A stretch of DNA of 64,000 bases from Carallia brachiata (lineage: Eukaryota > Streptophyta > Magnoliopsida > Malpighiales > Rhizophoraceae), in the NCBI GenBank assembly GCA_021464245.1, contig JADCRB010000068.1, forward strand, positions 12,904,544 through 12,968,543, written 5' to 3'. This document shows positions 46,446-59,585 of the stretch, one piece after another. The notes below the pieces were generated by a model. It searched no databases. It worked only from the letters and a program-made list of their open reading frames with translations, and had not been told where the DNA came from. Position numbers and translations under genes: made by a program. Numbering within the stretch: the first letter of the stretch is position 1; each line of letters begins with the position of its first letter.

Positions 46446-49400
46446 ACGCAAATCTCACCTCCCGACTTTTCCCCGGCTCCAATGCAAAACTAACAATTCT
46501 TTGCCAACGTGGCTGAATGGCAGTTTTTTTTTTAAAAAAAATTTTTTGACTTTTTTTTTTTAAAACATGATTTAAAATAATATTTAGTATGTTTAGAGTA
46601 ATAGTAAGTATTATTTAGGATTTATTTTTTATTATAAAAATTACTTTTAAAGTAATAATAGATGCTATTTAAGATTTTTTTTAACAAAAAATTAGTTTTA
46701 TAACAAAAAAAAAACAAAAGAAAATTGGGTCCAAACCAAAAACCAGATAAAAGTCACGATTGCACAAATGGGAAAAGTCGTGTGAAAATCTGTGGTGTCA
46801 TGTATCATTACTCAATAAAAAAAAAAAGATAAACCGTTATATATACTTTTAGAAGAAATTACGGTATTTTTTTGTATTAATTAAGCGAAATTATAGTGTT
46901 ATTCTAATGTAAAACGATAGCTCAGAACTGTGAAGGATTCCCTCCGGAATCCAGGCAGCCTTCTGGTGATTGGAGCTGTAGTATTTTAACGGCAAACGCC
47001 TTATATTTCATCATGTTCTTATTTTTTTTTTTAAAAAATTTATGAGGGAACAAATTGACAGTTATGATTTGTTGAAGCTGCGACCAACCAGACAGAATGG
47101 TTGGAACTTGGAAGTCACGTGCGGGAGCTGTGGTAGGAGAACGGCCACACCGATCCTAAGTTCTCCCCTACCACTCCCGGGGTCAAGCCTGAATCCAAAC
47201 TTACATTGACCCACAGACAGCCTACCATAAAAATAGATCAAACAAATATTTGTTCTTCTAAAATAACTTAAAACTTTCGACATTTAAGAACATAAATTTT
47301 ATATCATTGTTGCATTGTAATCAAGACGTGACATAATATTTTACGGCTATTTTGAACCAGTTTGTACAATTAATAAAATAATTATTTTATTAATAAATAA
47401 GAATATGTATCACGTTGTATAATAAAAAAACAAAAGAAATCCATTGTATCGGAACATGCCAACGAATATCGTTTGAGGAACGGTATTCTAATTTGTCAGA
47501 TTTCGTGCTGCAAGCAAGAACTAATAAAATTGGAGGAAGGAAATCTTTGACAATTAGGTCAGAGGATTTTCCCCAATTTTGTACTCAATGTATGATTGGG
47601 TGGCCCACTACAGAAAGGGAAGAAAATTAGTTGTTCTCGAAAAAGCTAAGAGGTGATAAATTGAGTTGTTTAAAAATATGAATAACAATAGTAATGCGTA
47701 TGGGAATCGTATGCAACTAAAACGGTCGAACACAAAATAATTGAACAACCTACACCGTGTGTGTATGTGAACAGTAATAAGATGTTTGAGAGAAAAAGAA
47801 ACGAGACACGGTAAATTATAGAGATTTGGTTCTCTTAATCCAACGTTTTTTATTTAAAGATAACTCCGTACAAATTTTAACTGTACTATTAAATTTTCCA
47901 ATCATTAAAATAACGAAAATAATAGCACACAATAGTCTAATTATCTTTTTTTTCACAACTTTATCTGAGCGCACTTACTTCCTTGTCACACACTTAGACC
48001 TTTCTCTTTTCGCTTACAAATTTTGAGCATTCAAGCTCTTACACAAATCTTTATCTCTTTTAATCTCTCAATCTAAAAGCTTCCACCTTATAATTGAGAA
48101 AAAGTTCTTTTGTTACAGTATAGTGAAACTCATTTTGGACTTTTTTAACCGTTGTATGAGGTGGAAAAAGTCATCCGGAACGTTGGATTTACTGCTCGAT
48201 TATTTTCATCTTTTGCACTGACTGATCGTAGAAATAAATGGTTCTGGTTCACCAATCACGCAGAGATCCAAGGTTTGCCGCTGGAACTATAAAAAAATGT
48301 TTCCAAAAAGATTTGTCTGCAAAGGAAGTCTTCACTAAAATATTTCCAAAATGCTGGTTGAAATTTTTCCTTTTAAAAAATACCTTCCGACTGCATCTTC
48401 AATATGAAAATTTTCCTTTTTGCTCATATCTCACAAAAAAAAAAAAATGTTTTTCCTCGTAGATCAATCTGATCGTTTGAACATAATTGCTTATAGAAAA
48501 AGAGAGATAGCTGTACAATTTAAAATTTAAACGCTAGTATTACAAGAGAAAATCAAATATATAAATATAAGAGCTAAGATTCATAATCTCCATCTTTCCA
48601 TACGGAAAATAATAATTCAAAAGTACCAACAGATATAAACGTGTTTATCAATATAAATTCCAAGAATATTACAACTTGCCTTATGAAAAATGGAATTCAA
48701 AAGTGGCTGTATACCAATCAAGAATATACACATTAAAACTCAAATAATTCATTTGCAATAAGAAAGTATTCAAAATCTTATAGATTATATGACAACAATA
48801 TAATGACATAATAATCAAACAATAATTTTCCAGCAAATCAGAATCAGATTCAAACAAAAAACCTTTGTAGCAATAATCAATTAAGAATAATCACATTAAA
48901 GAAAATAGACAATCATGTCCGGCTGCACATAAAAATTTCAAGCAATTAAGTTAAATAATAATATATCAATAAAAAAATAAAGAACTAACTATGTTTTTTT
49001 TTTCTTCCAAACTGCTAGTGCAGTGATAAGATGATGGGTGCAATGAGGCTACAAGTCTTCCCGATACAGTAACTGACAGTTAAACTGCCAAACATATGGG
49101 CCAAGGCCAACCCCCTCATAGAATTAATTATGTTGAGACGTCAAAATTCAATCAATGAGCACATGATCTAACACTTATAGCTTAGTATTTTAATTGAATA
49201 AAAATAAAGTTTAAGCTCAACCCTGTTCAGGATTTCTTATAAAAACGATTAAAAATTACATCACATGGAGGGAGAAAAACTAATAACCAATTACAAAGAG
49301 CAGGTTTATAAAAACTTTATTAGAGGACAAAGACATGTGCACAGTGACTTGGCTTTTTTGTGCCACCAAGCCAACATAGAATGAACATAAACCAATAAAT

Positions 49401-49448
49401 GGAAAACAAAGGTAGAATTTCAGGCAAGAATTCAACTGTCCTACAATT
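46446..49448. other. AT-rich intergenic region downstream of 4CL3
   Basis: No recognised gene. Small frames at 47062-47283 (minus) and 47415-47630 (plus) lack known motifs. The last roughly 130 bp before 49449 are expected to be the 3' untranslated region of the minus-strand 4CL gene. Confidence 0.45.
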
Positions 49449-52400
49449 CTAGGACATGGAGGGCATTGAGGCAGAGGCAAGCTTGGCTCTTAGATCTTTT
49501 CTGAGAATCTTGCCAGAGGGAGACTTGGGAATTGCATGAACAAAATACACCTTGTGGAGTTTCTTGTAGAACACCACCTGTTTTGCTATGAATTCTTTTA
49601 CAGCCTCTTCAGTGAGCTCAAACCCATTTGATCTAACCACAAATGCAACTGGAACTTCGCCTGCAACTTCATCCTTTTGCCTGAAAGCACCCAAAAAAAA
49701 AAAGGGAAAAAAATTGGAACATTTTTTAGTGCCTTGGCTATTCAAAATGAATTTGCTTAATTATGAATAGGCATATTGATTTTCACTTACGGGACAACAG
49801 CTGCATCAGCAATATGTGGGTGGCCTACAAGAAGGGCCTCTAATTCAGCTGGTGGAACCTGAGACGTAAGGCAGACATTAAGCATAAATGGATTAATTGA
49901 TGTTAGTCAGCTGTTTAATTACCCAAATCAAACATTGTTACAGTGCCAACAACAGGGATGCCACACATTCATTCATATGTTGGATCTATAACCATACTAA
50001 TTAACCGCGAAAAAATCCCTTTTCCAGAGCAGATTAATAATTTAAGAAACACGAGGTTAACAATACCAAATGCCTACTATCCAAAGGAGATTTGCAATTA
50101 CCTATAACACTGCACCTCGATCATAATTAAAAGCAAAACTATCTATCATGACTTAATTTCTGACTTTTTTTTTAGTCAATTTTAGCTAGAACGGATTTTA
50201 ATATGGGTTTTTTAGTTTTTCACATGTGGATAATATAGAAGAGTCGAGTGATAAATTTCATGATTCCATAATTAATGAGCCATCACAGTTTGACAAGAGG
50301 GACAAAAAAAAAAAAAACAAGAAGGAATGGAAAAGACAGACCTGGAAGCCTTTGAATTTGATGATTTCCTTGACCCTATCAACAATAAAAATTTCGTCGT
50401 CGTCGTCCACATATCCAATGTCTCCGGTGTGAAGCCAACCCTCAATGTCTATGGTATTTGCCGTGGCCTGAGCATCGTTTAAGTATCCTGTAGTTTGTAT
50501 TTTAGTTATGACAAAAATTTATATACGTTTCTTAGAAGATATCTCAATAGTTAAAAATTAAATTTTTATCATAAAAATTTTGAATATTAATCTTAAAAAT
50601 GAAGACGTAAGATTTATAAGAATAAGAAGAATTACTCTTATAACTCAACGAATCTTTTAATAAAAAAAAAATTACACACACATAATTATATATAATCAAT
50701 ACAAAGAAATGATACAATATCAATGAGAATAAATTCAATACTCTCATAATTCAATTTCGTTTATCATCTAATCAGTAAAAAAAAAAAAGAAAAAGCCTGA
50801 AATCTTGAAGTGTGTGCATTCAAATAAAATTTAGGAAAAAGTTATGTTTCAGTAATAAAAGTCAAGTAGAAAGTAATAAGTGAACCTTTCATAATCTGAG
50901 CTCCTCGGATGCAAATTTCACCAGGTTGGTTGTAACCAAGGGAGCAACCTGTTTCAGGGTCTATGACTTTGAGCTCTGCATTCCTCACCACCGTGCCACA
51001 TGAGCCGGACTTGGTCGGGAACGGCTGCTTCGCGAACGCTAAACACATCGACAGCACCGGTCCGGCCTCCGTCATCCCGTAGCCCTGATCATTGCAGGTG
51101 GGAAAGAAGTATAATTCAATTATTTTCCACACCCAAAAAAAAAAATGTAAAATTTGAAACATTTTGGTATAAATTATGACAAAATCATTAATCAATGCTT
51201 TCCCACCCGCAATTACAGAATATAAGTTACGTCGCATTATTAGCCTCATTTTATCAATTTTATCAAAGATGGCCAATGCACCCAGAAGTGACTGATAGAT
51301 AAATCTCGCTCTCACTCTAATTGGACCCAAAAACAGATAATGTTGGCCAGTGCCCTATCAACCGCAAGTTTCAACTATCAAGTTTTCCGTTCTTTGGGAT
51401 CTTATACATAAATATGGAGAATTGTTCTAAGTCTACATTGTGGCCTTACACGCCATTAAACTACCTGCGAACTCACACCACAGACGCATCTTTCTATTCA
51501 ATTACACGTCATTCTCACGCATTAAATTCTTGCCTCTGCCCATGCCATTGCAATTATGTATCCCCTTTTTTTTTTGTTGTATTTTAATTTGTTGAAATTT
51601 ATGACGTTATGTTGTGGCATTGGATCGAACAAGATATTGAGGAATTGTCCATACGTAAAATCATAATTCTTGATACGGGCCTTTTCCACATAAAAAGGGA
51701 ATCAAATCGTCCGCAGGTATGAATAGAAGTTATGGACCCTTCCTTGACGGAAAAAAATTGGCTGCCTTATTGATTTCAGCTTGATCAAGTATTTTAAAAA
51801 TGACGAGCGTGCAATTTTAACTAATAACAGATATATTTTTAATAATAAAATTTTATAATTTTATTTTTTATTATTTAAAAAATATATTATTATTAAAAAT
51901 TATAATGTTATTACTTTCCAATCTCTCAAACTAAATAATCAGGCAGGCAGACTAAGCTCCTAGATCAATAAAAATATTTTCTTTCCATCCTATTACGGAC
52001 AATGCGGTGGACCTTGAATGCAAGAAAATTAGGTGGACGACGTGTCATGTGGATGTCCGTCACCCTCATTTCACGAAAAATAAAATGAATTTATTTAATT
52101 TAATATAAGGAGTATGATTTTTTTTTTTTTTTTTTGAGAATAAAGGAGTATGATTCCTTTACTAGAGCACAAATGTGCCCTTCAATGCTAGAAATCAACA
52201 TATTATTGTTAGCCCATTAGCAAACCATGAATTTTTTCTTTTTTTTACAATTTCCTTTAAAAAAACAAAATGATTGATTTTGATGATCAAAGCAAACAGA
52301 AAAAAACAAAAAAAAATGATTCATTTTGATGCTCAAACCAAGAAAAAAAAAAGCAGGCTATGTTTGTTGAAAAAATTAAAAAAACATGTTTAAACTATTT

Positions 52401-53944
52401 GGAAAAAAAAATCAAGAATTAAATCTTTTGGTAAGAAAATCCGAATGGCCTTAGATAAATTTAAATGGTTGGTTTCAAAATTTTTCTTAGATTATGTCGG
52501 ATTTGTGAGTTCCAAGGCGACAAAGTTGATTTTTTTTTTCCTTTTAGGGAAGTGAATGTTAGAATGTATTCTTTATAATTTATTAAAATATATTCTTTAT
52601 TTCATCACATCATACTCTCGTTCCCACTAAATTATGTCAAAAAAAAAAAAATCGTACTCTCGTTCCCACTAAATTATTTAAATAATACTATTTAAATAAT
52701 ATTCAATGATTCAATTTTTTGATTATTCTGATTATCATAAGTGAAAAATAATTTTGGTTGGAAGACAGAATGAGTCATTATATAAATATTATTATTCAAT
52801 TAATTTTGTTAAATTAATTCTTACCAGCAAATTAACTTAACTCTTAACTAACCTGTCCCAGTGTGGCCTGAGGGACTCTGTTCTGGAGGGCCTCCTCCAG
52901 CTCCTTCCCCAGCGGCGCCGCCCCAGACAGCACCAACCTGATGGAGCTCAGGTCAAATTTCTCCACCATCGGATTCTTGGCCAGCGCCAGCACCAGCGGC
53001 GGCACCACAGCCGCCACCGACACCTTGTGTCTCTGTATCAGGTCCAGCAGCGCCCCTATCTCAAACTTCTGCATTAACAGCACGGCGGCCCCGACTCTGA
53101 GCGAACAAAGCAACACGCTGTTCAATGAATATATGTGAAACAGAGGCAGTACGCAGAGCACAACGTCTTCCCGTGTCAAATACAGATTCGGGTTTTCTCC
53201 GTCTACTTGTTGGGCCACACTTGTGATCAAGCTCTTGTGAGTAAGTATCACTCCTTTGGGGAGCCCCGTCGTCCCTGAGGAAAATGGCAAAGCCACAGGA
53301 TCGTCAGGATCAATGGAAACTCTCGAGATTTCGTTTTCAATCTCAGCGTCCTTCGCCTCGGAGATTACGGTGAAATGCAGGCACTTCTCCGGAGGATCAT
53401 CGATTGTGATGACCGTGAAATCTTGGCCGAGTTTCGGGTGATTTTCTGATTTGGAAGAGAAGTCTCTGATCTTGTCTACGTATTGGGATTGTGTAACGAT
53501 CAGTTTCGCCCCGGAAACGGAGAACTGCTTGAATATCTCGGCTGGAGTGTAGAAAGGATTGGCGGTGGTGGTGACAGCGCCGAGCATGGAAGCTCCCATG
53601 AAGGCGAAGACGAATTCCGGGCAGTTTTGGAGGAGAATCATGATCACGTCGCCTTTCTTGATGCCCAATTTGGAAAGTCCCGCCGCGGTCTTCCGAGCTA
53701 TGAGGTGAGTTTCTGAGAAGGAGTACGTTTTCCCTGTGGAACCTGATATCAGACAGGGTCTGTCCGAGAATTCGGAGAAATTCTCGAAGCAGTATGTGTG
53801 GAGAGGTAGGTGGTTGGAGATTGGTATTTCCGGTAGTTTTGATCGGAAAACGATCTGGGTTTCGGTGGATGGTGGCGGTGGTGGTGGTGGAGGAGGAGAA
53901 GAGAGCTCCGGCTTGGCGGACTCAGGCGAGGCAATGGAAATCAT
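49449..53944 (-). CDS. 4CL3: 4-coumarate--CoA ligase, class II (4CL3-like)
   Basis: Five exons, 53944-52853, 51084-50886, 50487-50342, 49858-49791 and 49680-49449, total 1737 bp, 578 codons; all introns are GT-AG with matching phases. The enzyme activates 4-coumarate and related hydroxycinnamates to CoA thioesters through an adenylate, at the end of the general phenylpropanoid pathway. ANL-superfamily motifs: box [12 protein letters not shown] (residues 222-232), [22 protein letters not shown] at the start of exon 2, box II GEICIRG (419-425), [22 protein letters not shown], and the C-terminal catalytic lysine in PSGKILRK (about K559). Wording such as [26 protein letters not shown] and [20 protein letters not shown] is closest to Arabidopsis 4CL3, the class tied to flavonoids. 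The N-terminus has a nine-proline run. Intron 1 is 1768 bp and holds three short poly(A)/(T) inserts. Confidence 0.95.
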
Positions 53945-54502
53945 GGTTCTGTTCCTAGGAGGAAAAAACAGGTTCTTTGTGAGTGTGATAATAAATCAGA
54001 AAATGATCTGAATAAAAGCCCGATTTTGAGGGGGACGTTGGCGTGTATTTGTAATGTGTTTTCACAGGGAGATAGACAAGAGAGCTTGGAAAGGCAAAGC
54101 TTGCAAGAGCGACAGAGAAATGAGCGTTTGCTGTGATGAATTAATAAAGAAAACAGATTTATTACACAGAATAATGAATAAATTGTCACGTAATTTATTT
54201 AATGATATTTAATAATTTATATATATTTTTATTTTTTAAATTTTAATAATTAATAATATATATCATTTTATTATTATTTTATTACGTTTAACTGTTGTTA
54301 TTATACAGTATATCCCTTAAAAAAAAGGTGCGGATGGGGGATAGGAGTGGTAGGTAGAAATAGTGGGCGTGAGTAGCCGATAGCTTATGGATTGTGGGGG
54401 TCGGAGAGGCCAGTGGGGAAACAATTGCATGCTTCCCTAACTCACCTTCAAGAAACCAAACACAAAGCAGCACGCTCCCACCAAGGTTCTCAACTACCTA
54501 CC
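53945..54502 (-). promoter_or_regulatory. Probable 4CL3-like promoter with AC elements
   Basis: Upstream of the minus-strand 4CL start, a TATATATAAAT box candidate lies at 54215-54225 (gene sense), about 270 bp before the ATG, followed by a pyrimidine-rich leader. Two copies of the AC-I core ACCTACC occur: 54349-54355 in gene sense and 54496-54502 on the opposite strand. AC elements are known R2R3-MYB binding sites in phenylpropanoid gene promoters. The transcription start is inferred, not seen. Confidence 0.5.
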
Positions 54503-55724
54503 TTCCCTTTCCCCTCCCTCTTTCGCTCTTTCTTTCTCCCTTCTTCTCCGAATTCCATACATCCACACGGTCAACTTAACGTGTACATTTGTGATATTTA
54601 TCGTTAACTATAATCATGTATCATTAAAAGAATATAAATATGCAAATATAGATTATCATAATGCAATGTATGAATTTTTATTTGATACGCGTTTAAGTCT
54701 TTATATTCATGTAACCTTTTATTGAAGCAATTAATTGTTTACAATAAGCTTAATTTTATTCGCATTGTCTAAGCTCCAACATTGATGAGGTGAGATGACG
54801 AAGAAGAATTTCCAAGGAAAATTTGATATGATACTACTTAATGGGACAGACAAAAAAAAAAGAAAAACACAAAAGAGAAAAAATGTTTGCGTACCAATTC
54901 TTTGTGTTTTTATTAGTGTCTTGAAATGAAATGATACTGATACTAATACTTTTTATAATAAAATTCATAATATTTATAATAACAAATAATTATTTTTAAT
55001 TTTTATTACAAAATTATTAATTTTGTTACAAAAATTATCAATCTTATTACCTTCAGAATAACAAAAATCGGAATATGTATTGATGTTTAAAAAAAGAGGC
55101 TTTACATTGCCCATTTATTATGTCCAATATACCAAGAACGAAAGTTGAGCGAAATCGTTTTAATACGTGATGTTATCATCTATTTAATTATAAAAAAAAT
55201 TTAGTGAAAATTTCTCCTTAAATCTTAATGTCACGTGGTAAGCAATCTAATTTTTTTTCCTTTCAATCTTCTGTTATTTCCTACTCCTACGTTTGATTAA
55301 TCACTGCAAAGCAGTAAAACAAGGAACGACTGTTAATAACAAGCCAAAATAAAAGTGAACAATGGCCATGACAGTAACCACTAAATGGAAGATGAAATTT
55401 GTGGTTTTGAGTTCCCCATTAGTCATTCATCTTTTGACAGTAACAGCTAATTGCAATATAATTGTGATTTTAAATATTGTTAATAATTGCCTTATTTTGA
55501 ATACTATCAATAACTGCCATTTTCAATGTCGATTACAAAAGTTGTCATTTTTTAATAATTATCATTTATTATAATTGTCCACGAATTTATCTTATCTAAC
55601 TAAAATTTTTTCAACAGCAACATTCTCATAAAAAGCTATAAACTACATTAAATCTCATTAATTTCTCATTATTTTCTGAATTATTTTTTTAATTTTCTAA
55701 TCTATATTTATTTTGCAATCTTTG
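54503..55724. other. AT-rich spacer
   Basis: No gene was recognised. The only frame of note (55362-55574) contains near-repeats of NIVNNCLILNTINNC and looks like low-complexity AT-rich sequence. Confidence 0.5.
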
Positions 55725-55855
55725 AGGCATCATCGGTAGCATCTTCATTGAGATCATACTCAATGGTGGTTTTGATGGCGCACGAGTCACCTCCTTTCTC
55801 AGCGACCACAAACAGAATTCTGAAAAAATTGAACCCAATGAACACCGTGGAAATT
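55725..55855 (-). pseudogene. Bet v 1/PR-10-like C-terminal fragment
   Basis: A minus-strand frame reads FVVAEKGGDSCAIKTTIEYD followed by LNEDATDDASKIA and a stop. The pattern of a strand ending in V-A-E-K-G-x-D-x-C-x-I-K-T-T-I-E-Y resembles the C-terminal sheet region of Bet v 1-fold proteins, such as norcoclaurine-synthase-like or PR-10 proteins. No upstream exon was found in correct position, so it is probably a gene fossil. Local GC content is higher than around it. Identification is by motif only. Confidence 0.4.
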
Positions 55856-58189
55856 GGTTGTTAGACTAACTGCTCTCTTCTTCTTATCGCTCTTGGTCTC
55901 TCCTATGACGGTAAGGTATGAAAATATTTATTATCTCAGAGCTCATTATTAAGAAGTGTGAAAGTGCGACATTCAAAATACAGAATAGGTATTTCATGTT
56001 AGTATGTTGTTAGTTGGTGTTACTTGCTAAATTGGTTTTAAAAAAAGTACTATTTATTTAATTTTTAATTTAATAATTCAGAAAATACGTGGTTGTTTTC
56101 TAAATAAAGAAAAAAAAAACCTCAAAAAAATTAGATTATGTTTTTAGCTATTTATTAAAGATCATGAATTTATAGTATTTTGAGACCATGCTGGTCTCTC
56201 GTTAGACCATGTTGGTCACATGATTTTTTTCCTAGAAAACGTTAAATGTCTTTTTTTTCCTTCAATGTTTCCTTCTCTACTTTGCAGATGATTCCAATGA
56301 AAAACGAAGGGATTCATATCTTAATTTACCACCATAATCTCGCAATCTAACTCCATTAATTACTTTGTATTCCAAGGTAATGGTTTGAAATTATTTCTTC
56401 ATGGTAGTCTTGGACTTTTCACCTTAAAAAATTCTGCCATTTGATTGTTTTTGTCTAGCTATGAGTTTATTCGGTCTCAATGAATCAATTTTCATTTCAT
56501 ATATTTCAAAACTTGGTGAATTGGATTTAATTGGTAGAACAATCAAAGTAATTTTCACATTTTATCTTATTATTGGTTTGTTAATCATTTCATGAGACCA
56601 CAACTAAATTATTGAACAAATTCGGTGCATACAACCAACATTACAATGTGTTACATTAAATAGGATAATTTATTTATATCCCCTAACAATTCACATCTAC
56701 CATTTCAAAATATAATAAAAAAATATTCTAATTTTAATCCGTTATTCAAAGTAGCGGAAATAATAGAAAAGACTAAGATATCACTTTATCAATTTAAATT
56801 ATTTGTTGGGGGAAATACAAGAACCCAAAATCGAGAAGAATACTATGCATGATTAAGTGAGGATCAGATTTGTGAGTTTGACATTATATCACAATAAAAA
56901 ATTCTAAGAGTCACGTTGGATGTGCACGTGTTACCACTAATATTTTCAAAATTAATTTGATTATCAAATTAGAAAAATTAGTAGTTTAAAGTTTAACACA
57001 TTCAACTAACATTTAAATCAGTATAACCAATCTTTAATAATCAATATAAATTTATAAAAGCAATTGAAAAAGTAAAAATTATATATGATATATTCTCACA
57101 AAAATAATTTTTAATTGTTAAATTCAAGGTGCTTAGTATTTTTACTTATTTTTTTTCAAATATAACGCATTCATGATTTTATACTATATAAATTTATTTT
57201 TTATTTTTTATTTCAAATAGATTCCACTTATTGTGTGATATAAGATTATGAGTAAATTTTACTTATCAAAAAAATGAGTCAAATTAAAATTTTCCTAAAA
57301 TTGTCAAACATTTGTAACCAAAAATTATAGAAAGATTTGATTGGATATTAATTTTGTATTTTTAATGATTAAATTGAAAGTTTAGATCAAATTTAGAACT
57401 AAACTGAAAATTTTAATTAATTTTAAGATTTAATTATAATTTAAGTAAATTTTGTATCAAATTGTAATGCTAATATTTGTCAGTGTAATATATGACCAAT
57501 CTGTCCAGGCCAATTTTTTAAGGTTTTTAATCAGTTTTGACTGGTCCGATTGTAGGAAAAACTGACCATAAATTGAATCATAAACCTAACTGGTATCGAT
57601 TGAACCAATTTGGTCCAATCTAGTTTTGACAATACTTACCACTCTTCTTTCATAGTCAAGACTTTGAAGAGAATATTGAACATGATCAAAAGTAAATAAT
57701 GAATTTGACACATCTTAACTTAAAATTTTAAAATATTTAATTATATGAGTCTTTCCAACACGTGTATTACTCACTGCTTCCTCTCACTGCCAATATAAAA
57801 TTCTTTAACATCATAACTTATAGTTAAAATCCCATCAATATTCTCTTCTGTGTCACCTTTCTCTTGACCCCTCTCTTGTCTTGTCCACACTCTCTCACTT
57901 TTTTTTTATAAATATTTAAAAAAGAGTTAAACTCATATAAAGAAATATATATATATATATATAATAAAAGTTAAATTATTAATTACATCTTTAATTAATA
58001 AAATTAATAACTACTAGAATTAATGTTAAGGCCTCTCTCTTAAATTTTAACAAAGGATTCATTTGCATACGGCGTGCTGACAAATTTTAACAAAGCATTC
58101 ATTTTAACCATACATTTATTTACATGTACCGTTTCCTTCATGCACTTTGGACTTTATAACTTCGGACAAGCCTGTGCTCACATTATCAA
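55856..58189. other. AT-rich gene-poor region
   Basis: No gene was seen. Positions 57480-57650 contain spaced AACCAATTTGGTCC and TTTTGACTGGTCCG motifs that may be a decayed relative of the CCGGTT-rich hAT element at 45704-46437. A TA microsatellite lies at about 57947-57965. Confidence 0.45.
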
Positions 58190-58260
58190 ATCCTTTTGGC
58201 CAGGTGCAAGTAGTTCCTTGTGGCTGATGTTGTCTATGTCTAGTCGTATGTCCTTTTGTT
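58190..58260 (-). pseudogene. MBR-type RING E3 ligase fragment
   Basis: A minus-strand frame reads KDIRLDIDNISHKELLAPGQ. This resembles the conserved segment D-M-R-L-D-I-D-N-M-S-Y-E-E-L-L-A-L that precedes the RING domain in plant MBR1/MBR2-like E3 ubiquitin ligases. The RING finger itself is not seen and the frame stops shortly after. It is a short fossil. Confidence 0.45.
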
Positions 58261-59577
58261 CTATATTTGTCTTAGCACTGTATTTAATTTGGAAAAAATT
58301 TTGAACCCATACACAGTGGCTGCACAAATGCATTATACTTAAATCAATAAATGTAACCACATATTAATAAAATGTAATCACCTTGATACCTGATGAGAGA
58401 ATCTTCTTTTAGAAAAAAAATCTCAAAAAAAAATAATTTTTTTGACCAATATCATGTAAAATCTATACTTTAAATTTTTAAGGTAACACTCATCTAATAT
58501 TAAGTTTTAAATTTATTTTTTAAATTTTATTATTTTATATTTTTATCAATATGGTTGATTTTATTAGTAAACAATTGTATTTATTGATTTAAGTATGACG
58601 CATCTGCATGATATTGTGTATGAGTCTAAAATCTCTATCATTTAGTTTTTGTTAGAAAAGTATTGATGGTGCATTACTCAATTCCAGCTTGTTCATCCTT
58701 CCAAAACTTTAAGTTTCTACTAAGGTAGTTAAGGTCTATTGCTGAAAATATTTTCAACAATCAATGAACTTCTATTTAAATTTGAAATGTTTTAAATCTT
58801 TGTAATCATGCTTGCTTATTTGTAACAGCTACAAATTAGAAAAGCTCTCAGATTTTGAATTTGAAGTTTTTTTTTTATTTGTACTTTAAATTGTAAAACA
58901 TCTCCATATAATGAGATTTTCTTGATCAATGAGTAGAAAGAGAAATTCTTGTTCAATGAGTAGAAAGAGAAATCACTTCTGATTCTCTTCTCTTTGCTCC
59001 AACGCAGCAAATATCTCTACAACTTCTTTCATTCGGTTTTCTGATTGTTTATTTTGCTATAACTTAGAAGTTCATCATCTAAATATGCCTAAAAAACCAC
59101 CATTTCTTGAAGGGAACTCAATGGACGCGTAAAAGAAATATTCTTTTTCTTTTTCTCTTTTCCTGATTACCTGAATTTTCTTCCTTGATCTCCAGTCCTC
59201 TTTAAATAGATCACAATCCTGAAATACATTATTACAATGAACAAAGCAGACTTTGGTGATGGAATATTGATGGATCAACATGATACTACCAAAAAAGTGG
59301 CTACAAAGTGTCGAACCAGTTTAAGTGGGGGATTATTTAACTATGCCTAACAGTCAATTTTAATAGGTACCAAACTATGCCTAAATTCTTTATGGCAGGT
59401 TTGAACCTTAAATCTCAAAATAAATTTTAAATTTAATAGTTATTAAACTATGCTTAATAATTAGTTTTTTATTTTCAATTTCCCCAATTTAAAGTTTACT
59501 CATCTTAAAGCGCTTACCGTACAAGAGACCGAACCTGCCATAATTTTGTCGCCTTCTGCCATTTATCGTGAAATACA
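58261..59577. other. AT-rich spacer
   Basis: No gene was seen. A 21 bp motif TCAATGAGTAGAAAGAGAAA is repeated at about 58926 and 58953. Minus-strand frames near 58816-59281 are unassigned. Confidence 0.4.
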
Positions 59578-59585
59578 CTCATACC

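Noticed and set aside
46147..46563. 138-codon plus-strand frame with repeated RFPVEPAG-like words
   Set aside because: The words come from CCGGTT repeats at the end of a hAT element. It is not a conserved protein.
48238..48462. 74-codon plus-strand frame MVLVHQSRRDPRF
   Set aside because: No family recognised and no exon context.
53736..54011. Plus-strand frame with a glycine run opposite 4CL3 exon 1
   Set aside because: It is the complement of the poly-Pro N-terminus of 4CL3.
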